64,000 nucleotides of DNA from assembly GCF_011947285.1 (NCBI RefSeq), contig NZ_JAAOZT010000009.1, forward strand, positions 1-64,000, in the 5' to 3' direction. The DNA comes from Glaciimonas immobilis. Lineage in GTDB: Bacteria; Pseudomonadota; Gammaproteobacteria; Burkholderiales; Burkholderiaceae_D. The notes beneath the pieces were generated by a model. The model searched no databases. It saw only the letters and a program-made list of their open reading frames with translations, and was not told the DNA's origin. Of the stretch, positions 36,971-45,657 are shown piece by piece. A program made the translations under genes and the position numbers. Numbering within the stretch: the stretch's first letter is position 1; the number at the start of each line of letters is the position of its first letter.

Positions 36971-37687
36971 TTATTTTTTCTTAGCCTGGACTGGCGGCGC
37001 TTCTGCTTTGCTTTTTTCGGCATTGGCTTTAGCGATCAGTGCGTCAACCACTTGCAATGTCGCAGAAAACAATACGGGTTCTGTAACGTTACCCATCGTG
37101 GTGCCGACGATTGAGGGGGCCGTCAGGAACCGACCGTCGATTGCGATCATTGGTACACCGTCAATCTTGTAAGCATTTTGTAGTTGTGTTGCGCGCATCG
37201 CCTTGGATTGAACGCCGAAAGAGTTGTACACCTCGGTGAACTTGGCCTTGTCAATTCCTTGTTTAACCGCAAAATCAAGGATCGATGCATCCGTATCCAG
37301 GCGCTGACGCTGGATATGGATCGCGTCGAATACTTTCTTATGCACTGCCGGTACCAAACCCATTACTTCAAGGGTGTAATACAGTTTTTGCTGTGGCAAA
37401 AAGCGCTGATCAAAAGAAACCGGTACGCGTTTGAATACGATCTTATCGCCTTGCCTGGCAGCCCATTGTTCGATTGTCGGTTCTAGCGCTGAGCAATGCG
37501 GACAGCTGTACCAGAAGAATTCGGTCACTTCGATTTTTTTGCCGGAATCGGTAGATTGCGCGGTGTCTAATAACTTGTAATCGGAGCCGGCGACCGGGTT
37601 GGCGGGAGAGGCGCTGGCCGATGAGGTAACAAAACCGAGAGCAAGACTAAGGCCGGCGATGGCAAATGCACGTTGCAAAAAACGCAT
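36971..37687 (-). CDS. dsbA: Thiol:disulfide interchange protein DsbA
   Basis: Periplasmic oxidant that introduces disulfide bonds into exported proteins. It is 238 aa. A Sec signal peptide covers about the first 26 residues (MRFLQRAFAIAGLSLALGFV, cleavage near ASA). The active site is the CPHC of FFWYSCPHCSALEP, and the cis-Pro loop is VDGVPMIAIDGR. A Lys/Ala-rich tail ends the protein. It lies between the SPOR-domain protein and the SDR, an order common in Burkholderiales. A repeat element flanks it on each side. Confidence 0.94.
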   Translation of the reverse strand: MRFLQRAFAIAGLSLALGFVTSSASASPANPVAGSDYKLLDTAQSTDSGKKIEVTEFFWYSCPHCSALEPTIEQWAARQGDKIVFKRVPVSFDQRFLPQQKLYYTLEVMGLVPAVHKKVFDAIHIQRQRLDTDASILDFAVKQGIDKAKFTEVYNSFGVQSKAMRATQLQNAYKIDGVPMIAIDGRFLTAPSIVGTTMGNVTEPVLFSATLQVVDALIAKANAEKSKAEAPPVQAKKK

Positions 37688-37745
37688 GGGATTTCCTTAT
37701 TCAAGTAAAAGACAATGCGTCATTCCTGCATCAGGAATGACGCTA

Positions 37746-37888
37746 AGAACCTGCTCACGAGCTGACTGCGCGAACGAGATTTGATGTTAGACGGCGCTCA
37801 AAACCCTCATGGTCTCCAGACCATTCCGGTTTCTCCGCGCCGTTTATCACCAACTGACGCCCGCTCGTTGCAGATCGCAAACAGGTTC
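37746..37888. repeat. MITE-like element with AGAACCTG/CAGGTTCT ends
   Basis: The element starts AGAACCTG (37746-37753) and ends with the exact reverse complement CAGGTTCT (37881-37888); the similarity of the termini extends imperfectly to about 18 bp. Its left 80 bp match the repeat at 36861. An internal hairpin ATGGTCT/AGACCAT lies at about 37809-37824. It contains no credible gene. The two copies lie in the same orientation on either side of dsbA. Confidence 0.55.
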
Positions 37889-37978
37889 TACCAGATGGTA
37901 CTGCAACTTTTGCGCTGATCGCCACGCCCTCATGGCCGGATTGATAACGGCACGAGGACCATGCCGCATCCACACTAT

Positions 37979-38689
37979 TTATTTTGCCGATCGCACCACT
38001 GCAGTGCTGATGCCACTATCAGACAACTTACTGCGCATACGGTTCATTGCCTCTAAACTATTAAATGCACCGATACGCACCCGATACAACGATCCATTGT
38101 CGGATGGTCGTTCGCTGACACGCGCTTCGAAACCCTGCAAGGCCAGTTTGGCGCGTGCACTTTCTGCTTCTGCCTGCTCGCGGAAAGCACCGATTTGAAG
38201 ATAATAGATCCAATGGTCGCCCGCACTATCGGACTTGGCGGCAGCAATGTCAGAGGCGGCCTTTTTGGCTTTATCAGAGGTGGATTTATCAATAACCGGC
38301 GCTTTGGCTTCGTGCTGCTTTTCTAATATCTTCTGCCCAATCAGGTCGGGCGCAGCCGGTGCGACGGGTGCGGCGGGCGCAACAGCCGGCGGTGCGGGCC
38401 GCTCCGGCACTACCGCTGGCGGCGCCACGGGCGCTGCGGCGATAGCTGGCGTGGAGGCCTGACCGCGATTGCCGTACAACGGCTTATTAGGATCCGACAG
38501 TTGTTCCGGCGTGGTGATGACGTCAGACGGTTTTTCTACTTTCGTGCCTTTATTGGTGAAAGGGGTCGGCGTCTTAGTAATCATGATCGCCACGACCACC
38601 GCAATCGCCAATCCCACGATAAGGCCCAGAATCAGACCTAGAAACGTTCCGCCACTTTGCTTGTTTTTGCGTTTGCTTGATTTGCTCAT
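37979..38689 (-). CDS. SPOR-domain protein (FtsN-like)
   Basis: Inner-membrane protein of 236 aa with a short basic cytoplasmic start (SKSSKRKNKQSG), one membrane helix (TFLGLILGLIVGLAIAVVVA), a long Pro/Ala periplasmic linker, and a C-terminal SPOR domain (WIYYLQIGAFREQAEAESAR, then RVRIGAFNSLEAMNRM). SPOR domains bind denuded septal peptidoglycan. It precedes dsbA and follows argS. FtsN itself is the closest functional guess, but the conserved FtsN helices cannot be confirmed by eye. Confidence 0.9.
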   Translation of the reverse strand: MSKSSKRKNKQSGGTFLGLILGLIVGLAIAVVVAIMITKTPTPFTNKGTKVEKPSDVITTPEQLSDPNKPLYGNRGQASTPAIAAAPVAPPAVVPERPAPPAVAPAAPVAPAAPDLIGQKILEKQHEAKAPVIDKSTSDKAKKAASDIAAAKSDSAGDHWIYYLQIGAFREQAEAESARAKLALQGFEARVSERPSDNGSLYRVRIGAFNSLEAMNRMRSKLSDSGISTAVVRSAK

Positions 38690-38800
38690 ACTTCTTGTTC
38701 CCTCTTACCAACGATTGGTTGCACTATGCGATGCAGCTGTGCCCCTGATTCATGTTCAACATTTTAATCCAACGTTAAAAGCTGAATCAGCTTTAACACC

Positions 38801-40579
38801 TTAATCCTGCCCGGCGATCTGCGCTACCACTTCGATCGGATCGCGCTGCATACGATTAGGGGCCGAAATACCAATCAATGCCATGCCATTACGCAACACC
38901 TGACGCGTGGCGACCATTAACGCCAGACGCGCCAATTTAAGCTGATTATCATCCACCAGTACGCGTTCGGCATTGTAGTAGCTATGTAGCTCGCCAGCCA
39001 GATCACGCAAATAAAACGCCACCTGATGAGGGCCGAGCTCTTCCAGCGCATGTTCCAGCATATCCGGATAAGCCGCCAGCTTGGCCATCAATGAGGCCTC
39101 GCGCGGGGCGCTCAGGAGACTCAGATCGACTTCGCCGAGTGTCGCTTTATCGCCATCCCACTGCGCCAGCACCGAACAAATCCGTGCATGCGCCATCTGA
39201 ACGTAATACACCGGGTTTTCATCCGACTGCGACAACGCCAGATCGACATCAAACACAAATTCGGTATCGGCCTTGCGTGAAATCAGGAAGAAACGGACAG
39301 CGTCACGACCACGCGTCAGGTCGCGCGAACCGTCCGCCGCTACAGCGTCACCAGCCGACCATTCGATCAGATCGCGTACGGTGACGTACGAACCGGCGCG
39401 CTTGGAAATCTTCACTTCCTCGCCGTTTTTCATGACGGTCACCATCTTGTGCAAGACGTAATCCGGGTAACCTTGCGGAATCCCCACGTTGACCGCTTGC
39501 AAACCCGCTCTAACGCGTGCGATGGTGCCGTGGTGATCGCTGCCCTGCACGTTGATGACTTTACCGAATCCACGTTGCCATTTAACAATATGGTAGGCAA
39601 CATCCGGCACAAAATAAGTGTAGGTACCGTCGCCTTTTTTCATCACGCGGTCTTTGTCATCGCCATAATCGGTGGTGCGTAACCATAACGCGCCGTCCAG
39701 CTCATAGGTCTTGTCGGCGGCGATTAACGCTTCAACCGCGCTGTTGACCTTGCCGTCCTTGTACAACGACGATTCGAGGTAATAATTATCGAACTTGACG
39801 CCAAACGCTAATAGGTCGAGATCTTGCTCGCGCCGTAGATAGGTGACCGCAAATTGCCGGATCGATTCAAAATCTTCCATGTCACCACTAGCGGTGGCTG
39901 GTGCGCCATCGCTGGCCTCGACGGTCTTTTTGTCCAGAAAATCGCGGGCAATATCGGCAATGTAATCGCCGTTGTAGGCCGATTCTGGCCATGCGGTATC
40001 GCCGGGCTTGAAGCCTTTGGCACGGGCCTGTACCGAGGTTGCCAGCGTCGCGATCTGTACCCCGGCATCATTGTAATAAAACTCACGCGTGACTTCATAT
40101 CCCTGCGTCTGGAACAGGGACGACATCGCATCGCCTAGCGCACCCTGGCGCCCGTGACCTACGTGCAATGGGCCGGTTGGATTGGCGGAGACAAACTCGA
40201 CCAGTACTTTTTGTCCTTCGCCGATATTACTTTTGCCAAACGCCGCCCCTTGCTGCAGTACAACCTTGACGACCTCCTGCTTGGCGGCGGCAGTCAGACG
40301 CAAGTTGATAAACCCTGGGCCGGCGATTTCCGCCGCAGCAATCAAATTAACGTGCGCAGGGTCAGCCATTACAGCGGTAACCAGACTTTGCGCCAGTTCA
40401 CGCGGATTTTTTTTCAGCGCTTTAGCCAATTGCATGGCGATATTGCAGGCGATATCGCCATGCGCCGGGTCCCGGGGACGCTCCAGCGTGACGGTCGGAT
40501 GCAGGTCGGTGCCAGCGATAATGGGCTGCAACGCGGCGCTAAAGAGGTCAATAATGTGGTGTTTTTGTTGCGCAAGCAT
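38801..40579 (-). CDS. argS: Arginyl-tRNA synthetase
   Basis: Class I aminoacyl-tRNA synthetase charging tRNA-Arg, 592 aa. The HIGH motif appears as [19 protein letters not shown]; the KMSKS position reads [10 protein letters not shown], as often in ArgS; the C-terminal DALR anticodon domain ends [13 protein letters not shown] chose the ATG at 40579 ([13 protein letters not shown]), because upstream in-frame codons to 40642 precede the family's usual start. An about 20-residue insertion ([20 protein letters not shown]) lies mid-protein. Confidence 0.95.
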   Translation of the reverse strand: MLAQQKHHIIDLFSAALQPIIAGTDLHPTVTLERPRDPAHGDIACNIAMQLAKALKKNPRELAQSLVTAVMADPAHVNLIAAAEIAGPGFINLRLTAAAKQEVVKVVLQQGAAFGKSNIGEGQKVLVEFVSANPTGPLHVGHGRQGALGDAMSSLFQTQGYEVTREFYYNDAGVQIATLATSVQARAKGFKPGDTAWPESAYNGDYIADIARDFLDKKTVEASDGAPATASGDMEDFESIRQFAVTYLRREQDLDLLAFGVKFDNYYLESSLYKDGKVNSAVEALIAADKTYELDGALWLRTTDYGDDKDRVMKKGDGTYTYFVPDVAYHIVKWQRGFGKVINVQGSDHHGTIARVRAGLQAVNVGIPQGYPDYVLHKMVTVMKNGEEVKISKRAGSYVTVRDLIEWSAGDAVAADGSRDLTRGRDAVRFFLISRKADTEFVFDVDLALSQSDENPVYYVQMAHARICSVLAQWDGDKATLGEVDLSLLSAPREASLMAKLAAYPDMLEHALEELGPHQVAFYLRDLAGELHSYYNAERVLVDDNQLKLARLALMVATRQVLRNGMALIGISAPNRMQRDPIEVVAQIAGQD

Positions 40580-40642
40580 TGAATTTCCGTCCAGTGGGTC
40601 GGCCAGCCGACCAAAATAATATGATTTGTGGCTACGAATCAA

Positions 40643-40984
40643 TTTGCATTAGCTCCGCGCCTAAGTCTGCCGATTATACCGGCTTAGCGGCCTACTTCCC
40701 CGTAGTCGCAATCTGTAAGCCCCTCAAGTGCACGGAAAAAACCTGACAAATATCTGTGGGTTGATGAAATCTGGTGCGTTTTGCAGGCATCAAAAACTGC
40801 TGCTAAGATACCTCGCTATCAAGCACCGTTGCTCTTGATTGCTACCTTACTTGACACCTTGTTTGCCACCTTATTTGCCAAATTAACCGCGTTTTCAGCA
40901 TCTGCGTAGCGACCGGTTGCTGAATCAGTTAAACGGTTGGGCCGCTGTGCAATTTATATTTCATCACCATTAACAGGAGTACCT
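40643..40984. other. Intergenic region between argS and the nitroreductase
   Basis: About 340 bp between divergent genes. It contains degenerate copies of TTGCYACCTTATTTG (about 40836-40880), a small run of related 13-14 bp units. An AGGAGT site lies before 40985. No gene is seen. Confidence 0.4.
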
Positions 40985-41584
40985 ATGTCCGATTCAAACC
41001 CGCGCGTCACCGACCATCCCATTGATCCACAATTCGTCAATCGCTGGTCCCCACGGGCCTACGCCAGCGATGAAATAACAGAACAGGAACTGTTCTCGAT
41101 CCTGGAAGCTGCACGCTGGGCACCGTCATCCTACAATTCGCAACCCTGGCGGTTTGTGTTTGCCCGTCGCGGCACCCCGCATTGGACAAAATTACTCGGA
41201 TTGCTGAACGACTTTAATCGTAGCTGGGCCGAAAACGCTTCGGCACTGGTGGTTGTGCTGTCCAAAACGACCTTCGCAGCGCCCGGTTCTGCTGACGAAA
41301 AGCCAGCGCCGACCCACTCGTTCGACGCCGGTTCGGCATGGGGTTACCTGGCATTGCAAGCGAGTCTGTCGGGCTGGCATGCACATGGCATGGCCGGTTT
41401 CGATAAAGAAAAAACGCGCACCGAACTGGCGATTCCAGACAATATCGCCATCGAAGCAGTGATTGCGATCGGTAAAATCGGCGACAAAGCGATGTTACCA
41501 GCTGGACTGCAAGAAAAAGAAAAACCTAGCCCACGCTTGCCGCTTACGTCGTTAGTGTCCGAAGGGACGTTTAAGGCGTCCTAA
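40985..41584 (+). CDS. Nitroreductase family protein
   Basis: FMN-dependent oxidoreductase of 199 aa. RWSPRAYASDEITEQELFS followed by LEAARWAPSSYNSQPWRFV is the family N-terminal signature, with FMN-contacting Arg and Ser-Asn. GSAWGYLALQASLSGWHAHG is the second conserved part. The ATG at 40985 has AGGAGT 4 nt upstream. It is a single gene facing away from argS. Substrates are unknown; such enzymes reduce nitro compounds or quinones. Confidence 0.9.
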   Translation: MSDSNPRVTDHPIDPQFVNRWSPRAYASDEITEQELFSILEAARWAPSSYNSQPWRFVFARRGTPHWTKLLGLLNDFNRSWAENASALVVVLSKTTFAAPGSADEKPAPTHSFDAGSAWGYLALQASLSGWHAHGMAGFDKEKTRTELAIPDNIAIEAVIAIGKIGDKAMLPAGLQEKEKPSPRLPLTSLVSEGTFKAS

Positions 41585-41623
41585 ACCACGCAAAGGCAAC
41601 CCAAACCCACGGCAGAGACAATT

Positions 41624-42523
41624 TTAGCTCTGCCGCAGGTTTACCATCACAATACCCGCCAGCACCAATGCGGCCCCTATCGCAAACGGCCAGCCTACCG
41701 GATCGTCCAGCAATAGCACGCCAAATCCGACCCCGAATAGCGGCGTCAAAAATGAAAACACCGTTAAACGCGATGCAAGATAGCGCCGCAGCATCCAGAA
41801 CCACGTCAAAAAGCTGACAAACGCGATCACTACTGTTTGAAAAAATAAGCTTAACCAAGTCACATCTGTCATTCGTCCAATCGATGCCTGTCCTGTGGCG
41901 AGGGCAAACCCTAGCAACAATACAGTTGCCATGCCGAGTTGGTATAGCAAGGTTTTGCTAGGCGCAGCGGTCGACAGGCAGGTAGTTTTGATAACAATTA
42001 TAGTGACAGCCCAAAATAGCGCCGCCAATAAACCCAGAACGTCGCCTGACAGACTCGCGCGTGTAGCATCGCCATCAAAAAATCCCGCCGCCAGCGCGAT
42101 GACAATTCCGACAAACGCCAACAGCACGCCCAGCCACTGGATGAGCCGTAACCGTTCGCCCGGCACAAGCCAATGCAATGCCAATACGGTGAAGATGGGC
42201 GCGCTATACAGAAACACCGACATATGCGAGGCGGTGGTGTAATTCAAGCCGATAGAGACGCATAAAAATTCACCGGCAAATAACACCCCGGCCACCATTC
42301 CCGGCCACAAGGTGCCATCGCTTAACGAAAATTCGGTTCTGTGCCAAAGCATGAATACACAGACCAGCAACGCCGCAGCGCCCGAGCGCAGGGCAATCTG
42401 CAAGGTGGATGGCATGATCGGCAATGCTACTTTGACTGCGACCTGCTGCAAACCCCAGCAAATACACAGTAAAAGCATCAAACCGACGGCTAAAGCGTCT
42501 AATGGTTTATGGGAGGTGGACAT
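41624..42523 (-). CDS. EamA/DMT-family transporter
   Basis: Inner-membrane exporter of 299 aa with ten hydrophobic helices in two EamA repeats (first around LLCICWGLQQVAVKVALP, second around LLAALFWAVTIIVIKT). It starts at the ATG at 42523, with AGGA upstream; five further in-frame residues to 42538 have no site. It is convergent with the nitroreductase. The substrate is unknown (amino acids or metabolites are usual for the family). Confidence 0.9.
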   Translation of the reverse strand: MSTSHKPLDALAVGLMLLLCICWGLQQVAVKVALPIMPSTLQIALRSGAAALLVCVFMLWHRTEFSLSDGTLWPGMVAGVLFAGEFLCVSIGLNYTTASHMSVFLYSAPIFTVLALHWLVPGERLRLIQWLGVLLAFVGIVIALAAGFFDGDATRASLSGDVLGLLAALFWAVTIIVIKTTCLSTAAPSKTLLYQLGMATVLLLGFALATGQASIGRMTDVTWLSLFFQTVVIAFVSFLTWFWMLRRYLASRLTVFSFLTPLFGVGFGVLLLDDPVGWPFAIGAALVLAGIVMVNLRQS

Positions 42524-42736
42524 ATTTAATTCCTGCAATCAAAGGAATTGTCGCGCATGGTACCGGGCGTGACCGTGTACGGATTGCAGATTTTATGACT
42601 GTTCATATTCATGTTTTATTCCGTTTTATATTTCATTTCATCCTCCTGACACATACGGCAGGTAAGCTGCAACAAGGCGACGACTAGCCTAGCCCAGGGC
42701 AAAGACCAATATAATATCTGATAGCCGGAGTTAACT

Positions 42737-43972
42737 ATAAATAGCACTACGTACGCGACCAAAAGACGAAAGATACTCTTGTTAAGCGTTTCAGCAGGTG
42801 CTGGCCACATGCGTGCAGCGGAGGCTCTTAAAGCTTATGCGGCCGAGTATCCCTGCACCGACGTGGCCCATTGGGATGCCATGGATCATGTGTCTGCTGG
42901 TTTCCGGGCAATCTATACTGACTTCTATCTTCATTTGGTAAATCGCCATCCGGCAGTATGGGGCTACGTCTACCAAAAAAGCGACAACGCCGATCCAGAT
43001 GCAACGATGCAAAAATTGCGTCGCACGATGGAACGCGTCAGCACGCGCAAATTACGCGCGGCCATTAACCAATACGCACCCGATGCAATTATATGCACCC
43101 ATTTTTTGCCTGCGGAGATGCTAGCACGAGAAATTACTAACGACCGCCTGGGTTGTCCCGTGTGGGTGCAGGTAACCGATTTTGATCTGCATAGCATGTG
43201 GCTGCAACCTCGAATTCAAGGCTATTTTGCGGCCAGCGCAGAGGTGGCTTTTAGAATGCAGGCCAAAGGGATTCCCGCTGCGTCGACTTTTGTGACGGGG
43301 ATTCCTGTGATGCCCGTTTTTTCGCAGACGCTGGAGCGGGCGCGCTGCGCGGCGACATTCGGGCTCAATCCTGCACGACCGATTATTTTGCTGATGTCTG
43401 GCGGCGCGGGCATTGGCGATCTCGATAAAACAGTGCAAAGTTTGCTGGCCATGCAGCGTGGAGTGGAGGGTGGAGTGGAGGGTGCCAGCTGCGATTTTCA
43501 AGTGGTGGCGCTAGCTGGTAAAAATTCGGATTTACTGAGTAATCTCCAGCAATTAGCCGCCGCGCATCCTACACGGCTGAAGGCACTGGGTTTTAGCAAT
43601 CAAGTCGCGCAGTTAATGGCTTGTGCTGATCTGGTCATTACCAAACCGGGGGGGCTGACGACATCCGAATGCCTGGCAATGGGAGTGCCGATGATTATCC
43701 ATTCACCAATACCGGGCCAGGAAGAACGCAATGCGGATTATTTGCTGGAGCAGGGCGCGGCACTCAAAGCCATTGACCTGACCGCGCTCAGCTATCGCCT
43801 GCAAATGCTGCTGCAACATCCAACATTGCTGGCGCAATTACGCACCCGTTGCCTTGCGCTCGGTCGTCCGCATGCTGGACGCACGGTGTTGGAAATCGTT
43901 TTCAAGCATCTTGATGCGCACTACGCCACGCCTGCCTCCATCGACCAACCTGTCTATTCGGAGGTGCAATAA
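42737..43972 (+). CDS. MGDG-synthase-like glycosyltransferase (GT28)
   Basis: Glycosyltransferase related to monogalactosyldiacylglycerol synthase and MurG. N-terminal SVSAGAGHMRAAEALKAY is the MGDG-synthase signature; TDFDLHSMWLQP, LLMSGGAGIGDLDK and TKPGGLTTSECLAMGVPMII are acceptor and sugar-nucleotide segments. The usual KILLLSVSAGAGH reading extends upstream of the first canonical start (TTG 42779), with no ATG/GTG/TTG back to the stop at 42722. ATA at 42737 stands 6 nt after CCGGAG, so I take it as the likely start (411 aa). A short repeat gives GVEGGVEG at about residue 236. The product is probably a glycolipid. Confidence 0.75.
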   Translation: MNSTTYATKRRKILLLSVSAGAGHMRAAEALKAYAAEYPCTDVAHWDAMDHVSAGFRAIYTDFYLHLVNRHPAVWGYVYQKSDNADPDATMQKLRRTMERVSTRKLRAAINQYAPDAIICTHFLPAEMLAREITNDRLGCPVWVQVTDFDLHSMWLQPRIQGYFAASAEVAFRMQAKGIPAASTFVTGIPVMPVFSQTLERARCAATFGLNPARPIILLMSGGAGIGDLDKTVQSLLAMQRGVEGGVEGASCDFQVVALAGKNSDLLSNLQQLAAAHPTRLKALGFSNQVAQLMACADLVITKPGGLTTSECLAMGVPMIIHSPIPGQEERNADYLLEQGAALKAIDLTALSYRLQMLLQHPTLLAQLRTRCLALGRPHAGRTVLEIVFKHLDAHYATPASIDQPVYSEVQ

Positions 43973-43988
43973 TCATGCAGCTGAACCG

Positions 43989-44543
43989 ATGCAATTAAAC
44001 CAATCCCGCCGTTTGATAGGCATGCTGGTCTGGACCACGCTGCTCGCGTATTTTTTCGCTAACGTAGAAATCCAGATTGAAGGCGGTGCCGGTTGGGCTG
44101 CCAATCTCCCTACCTGGCGCATTGAGCATCACTGGCTACTCGATATATTTTGGGGCGGCCGTGCTATGACCGGCTATCACGCGTGGGTTTTTCCTTTCAT
44201 CGCGCTGGTGTTTCATTATCCGATCTGGTGCACCGGTCACTGGGACTGGCGCATAGAAGGTCGGATTATGGCCTCGATTATGGTGTTCTGGATTGCCGAG
44301 GACTGGTTCTGGTTTGTGATTAATCCAGCCTACGGCCTTGGTCGCTTCAATCCGATTGATGTGCCGTGGCACAAGCATTGGCTCGGGCCGGTACCCGTGG
44401 ACTATTGGATGTTTTCAGCGGTGGCGCTAACGCTGCTATGGTTGGCGGAGCGCAAGGGCGGTGGACGAGCGGACGCAGGGTCAGGTGCGACGTCGATAAA
44501 TATAAAACGACTTCCTGCCGCAGCCCTCAAAAATTGGCGATAG
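43989..44543 (+). CDS. Predicted membrane protein (184 aa)
   Basis: Hydrophobic protein of 184 aa with about four membrane segments (LIGMLVWTTLLAYFFANVEI, AWVFPFIALVFHYPIWCTG, RIMASIMVFWIAEDWFWFV, VDYWMFSAVALTLLWLAER). Many Trp and His lie at membrane borders (IEHHWLLDIFW, VPWHKHWLGP), as in some metal-dependent or heme membrane proteins, but I cannot name a family. The ATG at 43989 lies 17 bp after the glycosyltransferase stop. A near-copy of the start, ATGCAGCTGAACCG at 43975, gives only an 8-codon frame. Its pairing with the glycosyltransferase suggests a lipid role. Confidence 0.75.
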   Translation: MQLNQSRRLIGMLVWTTLLAYFFANVEIQIEGGAGWAANLPTWRIEHHWLLDIFWGGRAMTGYHAWVFPFIALVFHYPIWCTGHWDWRIEGRIMASIMVFWIAEDWFWFVINPAYGLGRFNPIDVPWHKHWLGPVPVDYWMFSAVALTLLWLAERKGGGRADAGSGATSINIKRLPAAALKNWR

Positions 44544-44648
44544 CGCGGTGAGCCGACGCGGATGCAGGGGCGCTAATCCCTTGCGCTCTCGTTGCACCAT
44601 CACCGCGCCCACTTATTGCAGACAGTGATTGGATCAGTTCAGGCCGCC

Positions 44649-44933
44649 TTATACTTCCCGATGCTTTTGAACAACGGTCTTTAACAAGGACTGGAAAAAG
44701 TTCTCAACTATATCCGGATCCACGCCGGAGTCAGCCGCCAGTTTGCGCACTTTTTCAATTTGCAAACGCTCGCGATCCGGGTCGCGCGCGTCCAGGCCGA
44801 CTTCTTTTTTTAATACGCCGACTTGCGCCGTTAGTCCAAAGCGTTGGCCTAACAGTCGCACCAGCTCAGCATCCACAATATCAATTTGTTCACGTAATGC
44901 TAATAATTGCGGATTCGTTATGCTATTTCTCAT
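44649..44933 (-). CDS. Chorismate mutase (AroQ type)
   Basis: Small all-helical chorismate mutase of 94 aa, converting chorismate to prephenate for Phe/Tyr synthesis. REQIDIVDAELVRLLGQRFGL with Arg and VGVLKKEVGLDARDPDRE carry the usual active-site Arg, Lys and Glu positions of the AroQ fold. The ATG at 44933 (MRNSITNPQ) has GAGAGG upstream; seven residues more to 44954 are unlikely. It has no export signal, so it is cytosolic. It is a stand-alone gene, not fused to prephenate dehydratase. Confidence 0.88.
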   Translation of the reverse strand: MRNSITNPQLLALREQIDIVDAELVRLLGQRFGLTAQVGVLKKEVGLDARDPDRERLQIEKVRKLAADSGVDPDIVENFFQSLLKTVVQKHREV

Positions 44934-45020
44934 GAAACCTCTCACATTCTGCAAAATGGCAGGCCCTGTTGCCTGCCATTGTTAAAACTAATATTAATCA
45001 CCGAACCAAAACCGCACAAC

Positions 45021-45494
45021 TCAATTCAGGCCATCAGCGTCGGCTAACTCACGAATGACGCGTATTGTGTCGATATCGGAGGCGACATACGCCGAGCGAC
45101 GAAATTCGTCGACCATCTCGACATCTGGCGTCATTTCAGCATCAGTAGCATCGTCAGAATACGAAAACCGTACATATAACGCGTCCGGCTGCGGCTGTTC
45201 TATGGTCATGGTCAAGCTTGATCCACCTAGATTCTCCTGCGCTGGCACTTGATACCGCACTTGTAATTGCGGCAAGTAAGTCACAATATCGCGAATCACA
45301 ATCTTGCCATAACGCAGTTCGCGCGTGACGGTTTCCACATTCTTTTCCAGAATCTGGCAGGCATCCAGATGCGCAACAAATAACATTGGGTTTTCTGCAC
45401 GCAATACCAGACCGCGCCACAGCTGGGCGGAAGTCAGGGGATCGATCAGCGGATTGAGCGGATCGTTGATTTCAATTAGATGGGTAAATTTCAT
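45021..45494 (-). CDS. DUF1857 (AtaL-like, SRPBCC fold) protein
   Basis: Protein of 157 aa from the ATG at 45494 (MKFTHLIEINDPLNPLIDPL). LTSAQLWRGLVLRAENPMLF and the later YVRFSYSDD match the DUF1857/AtaL family, a START-like cavity fold of unknown role. No signal peptide or membrane helix. It is a single gene between chorismate mutase and rep. The function is unknown. Confidence 0.8.
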   Translation of the reverse strand: MKFTHLIEINDPLNPLIDPLTSAQLWRGLVLRAENPMLFVAHLDACQILEKNVETVTRELRYGKIVIRDIVTYLPQLQVRYQVPAQENLGGSSLTMTIEQPQPDALYVRFSYSDDATDAEMTPDVEMVDEFRRSAYVASDIDTIRVIRELADADGLN

Positions 45495-45657
45495 AAAGAC
45501 TCGGTCAAAAAGAGGATGCCAACGGCGATGGGCGAATTCTCCCACAATATATGGTCGTAAGTGGATACGCTACGTATCTATCGCAGTTGTATGCTGGCAA
45601 CGGCATGGATTGTCCAGACTGTTAAAATAGACCGCTTTGCTTCTGTCTGGTTCACCC

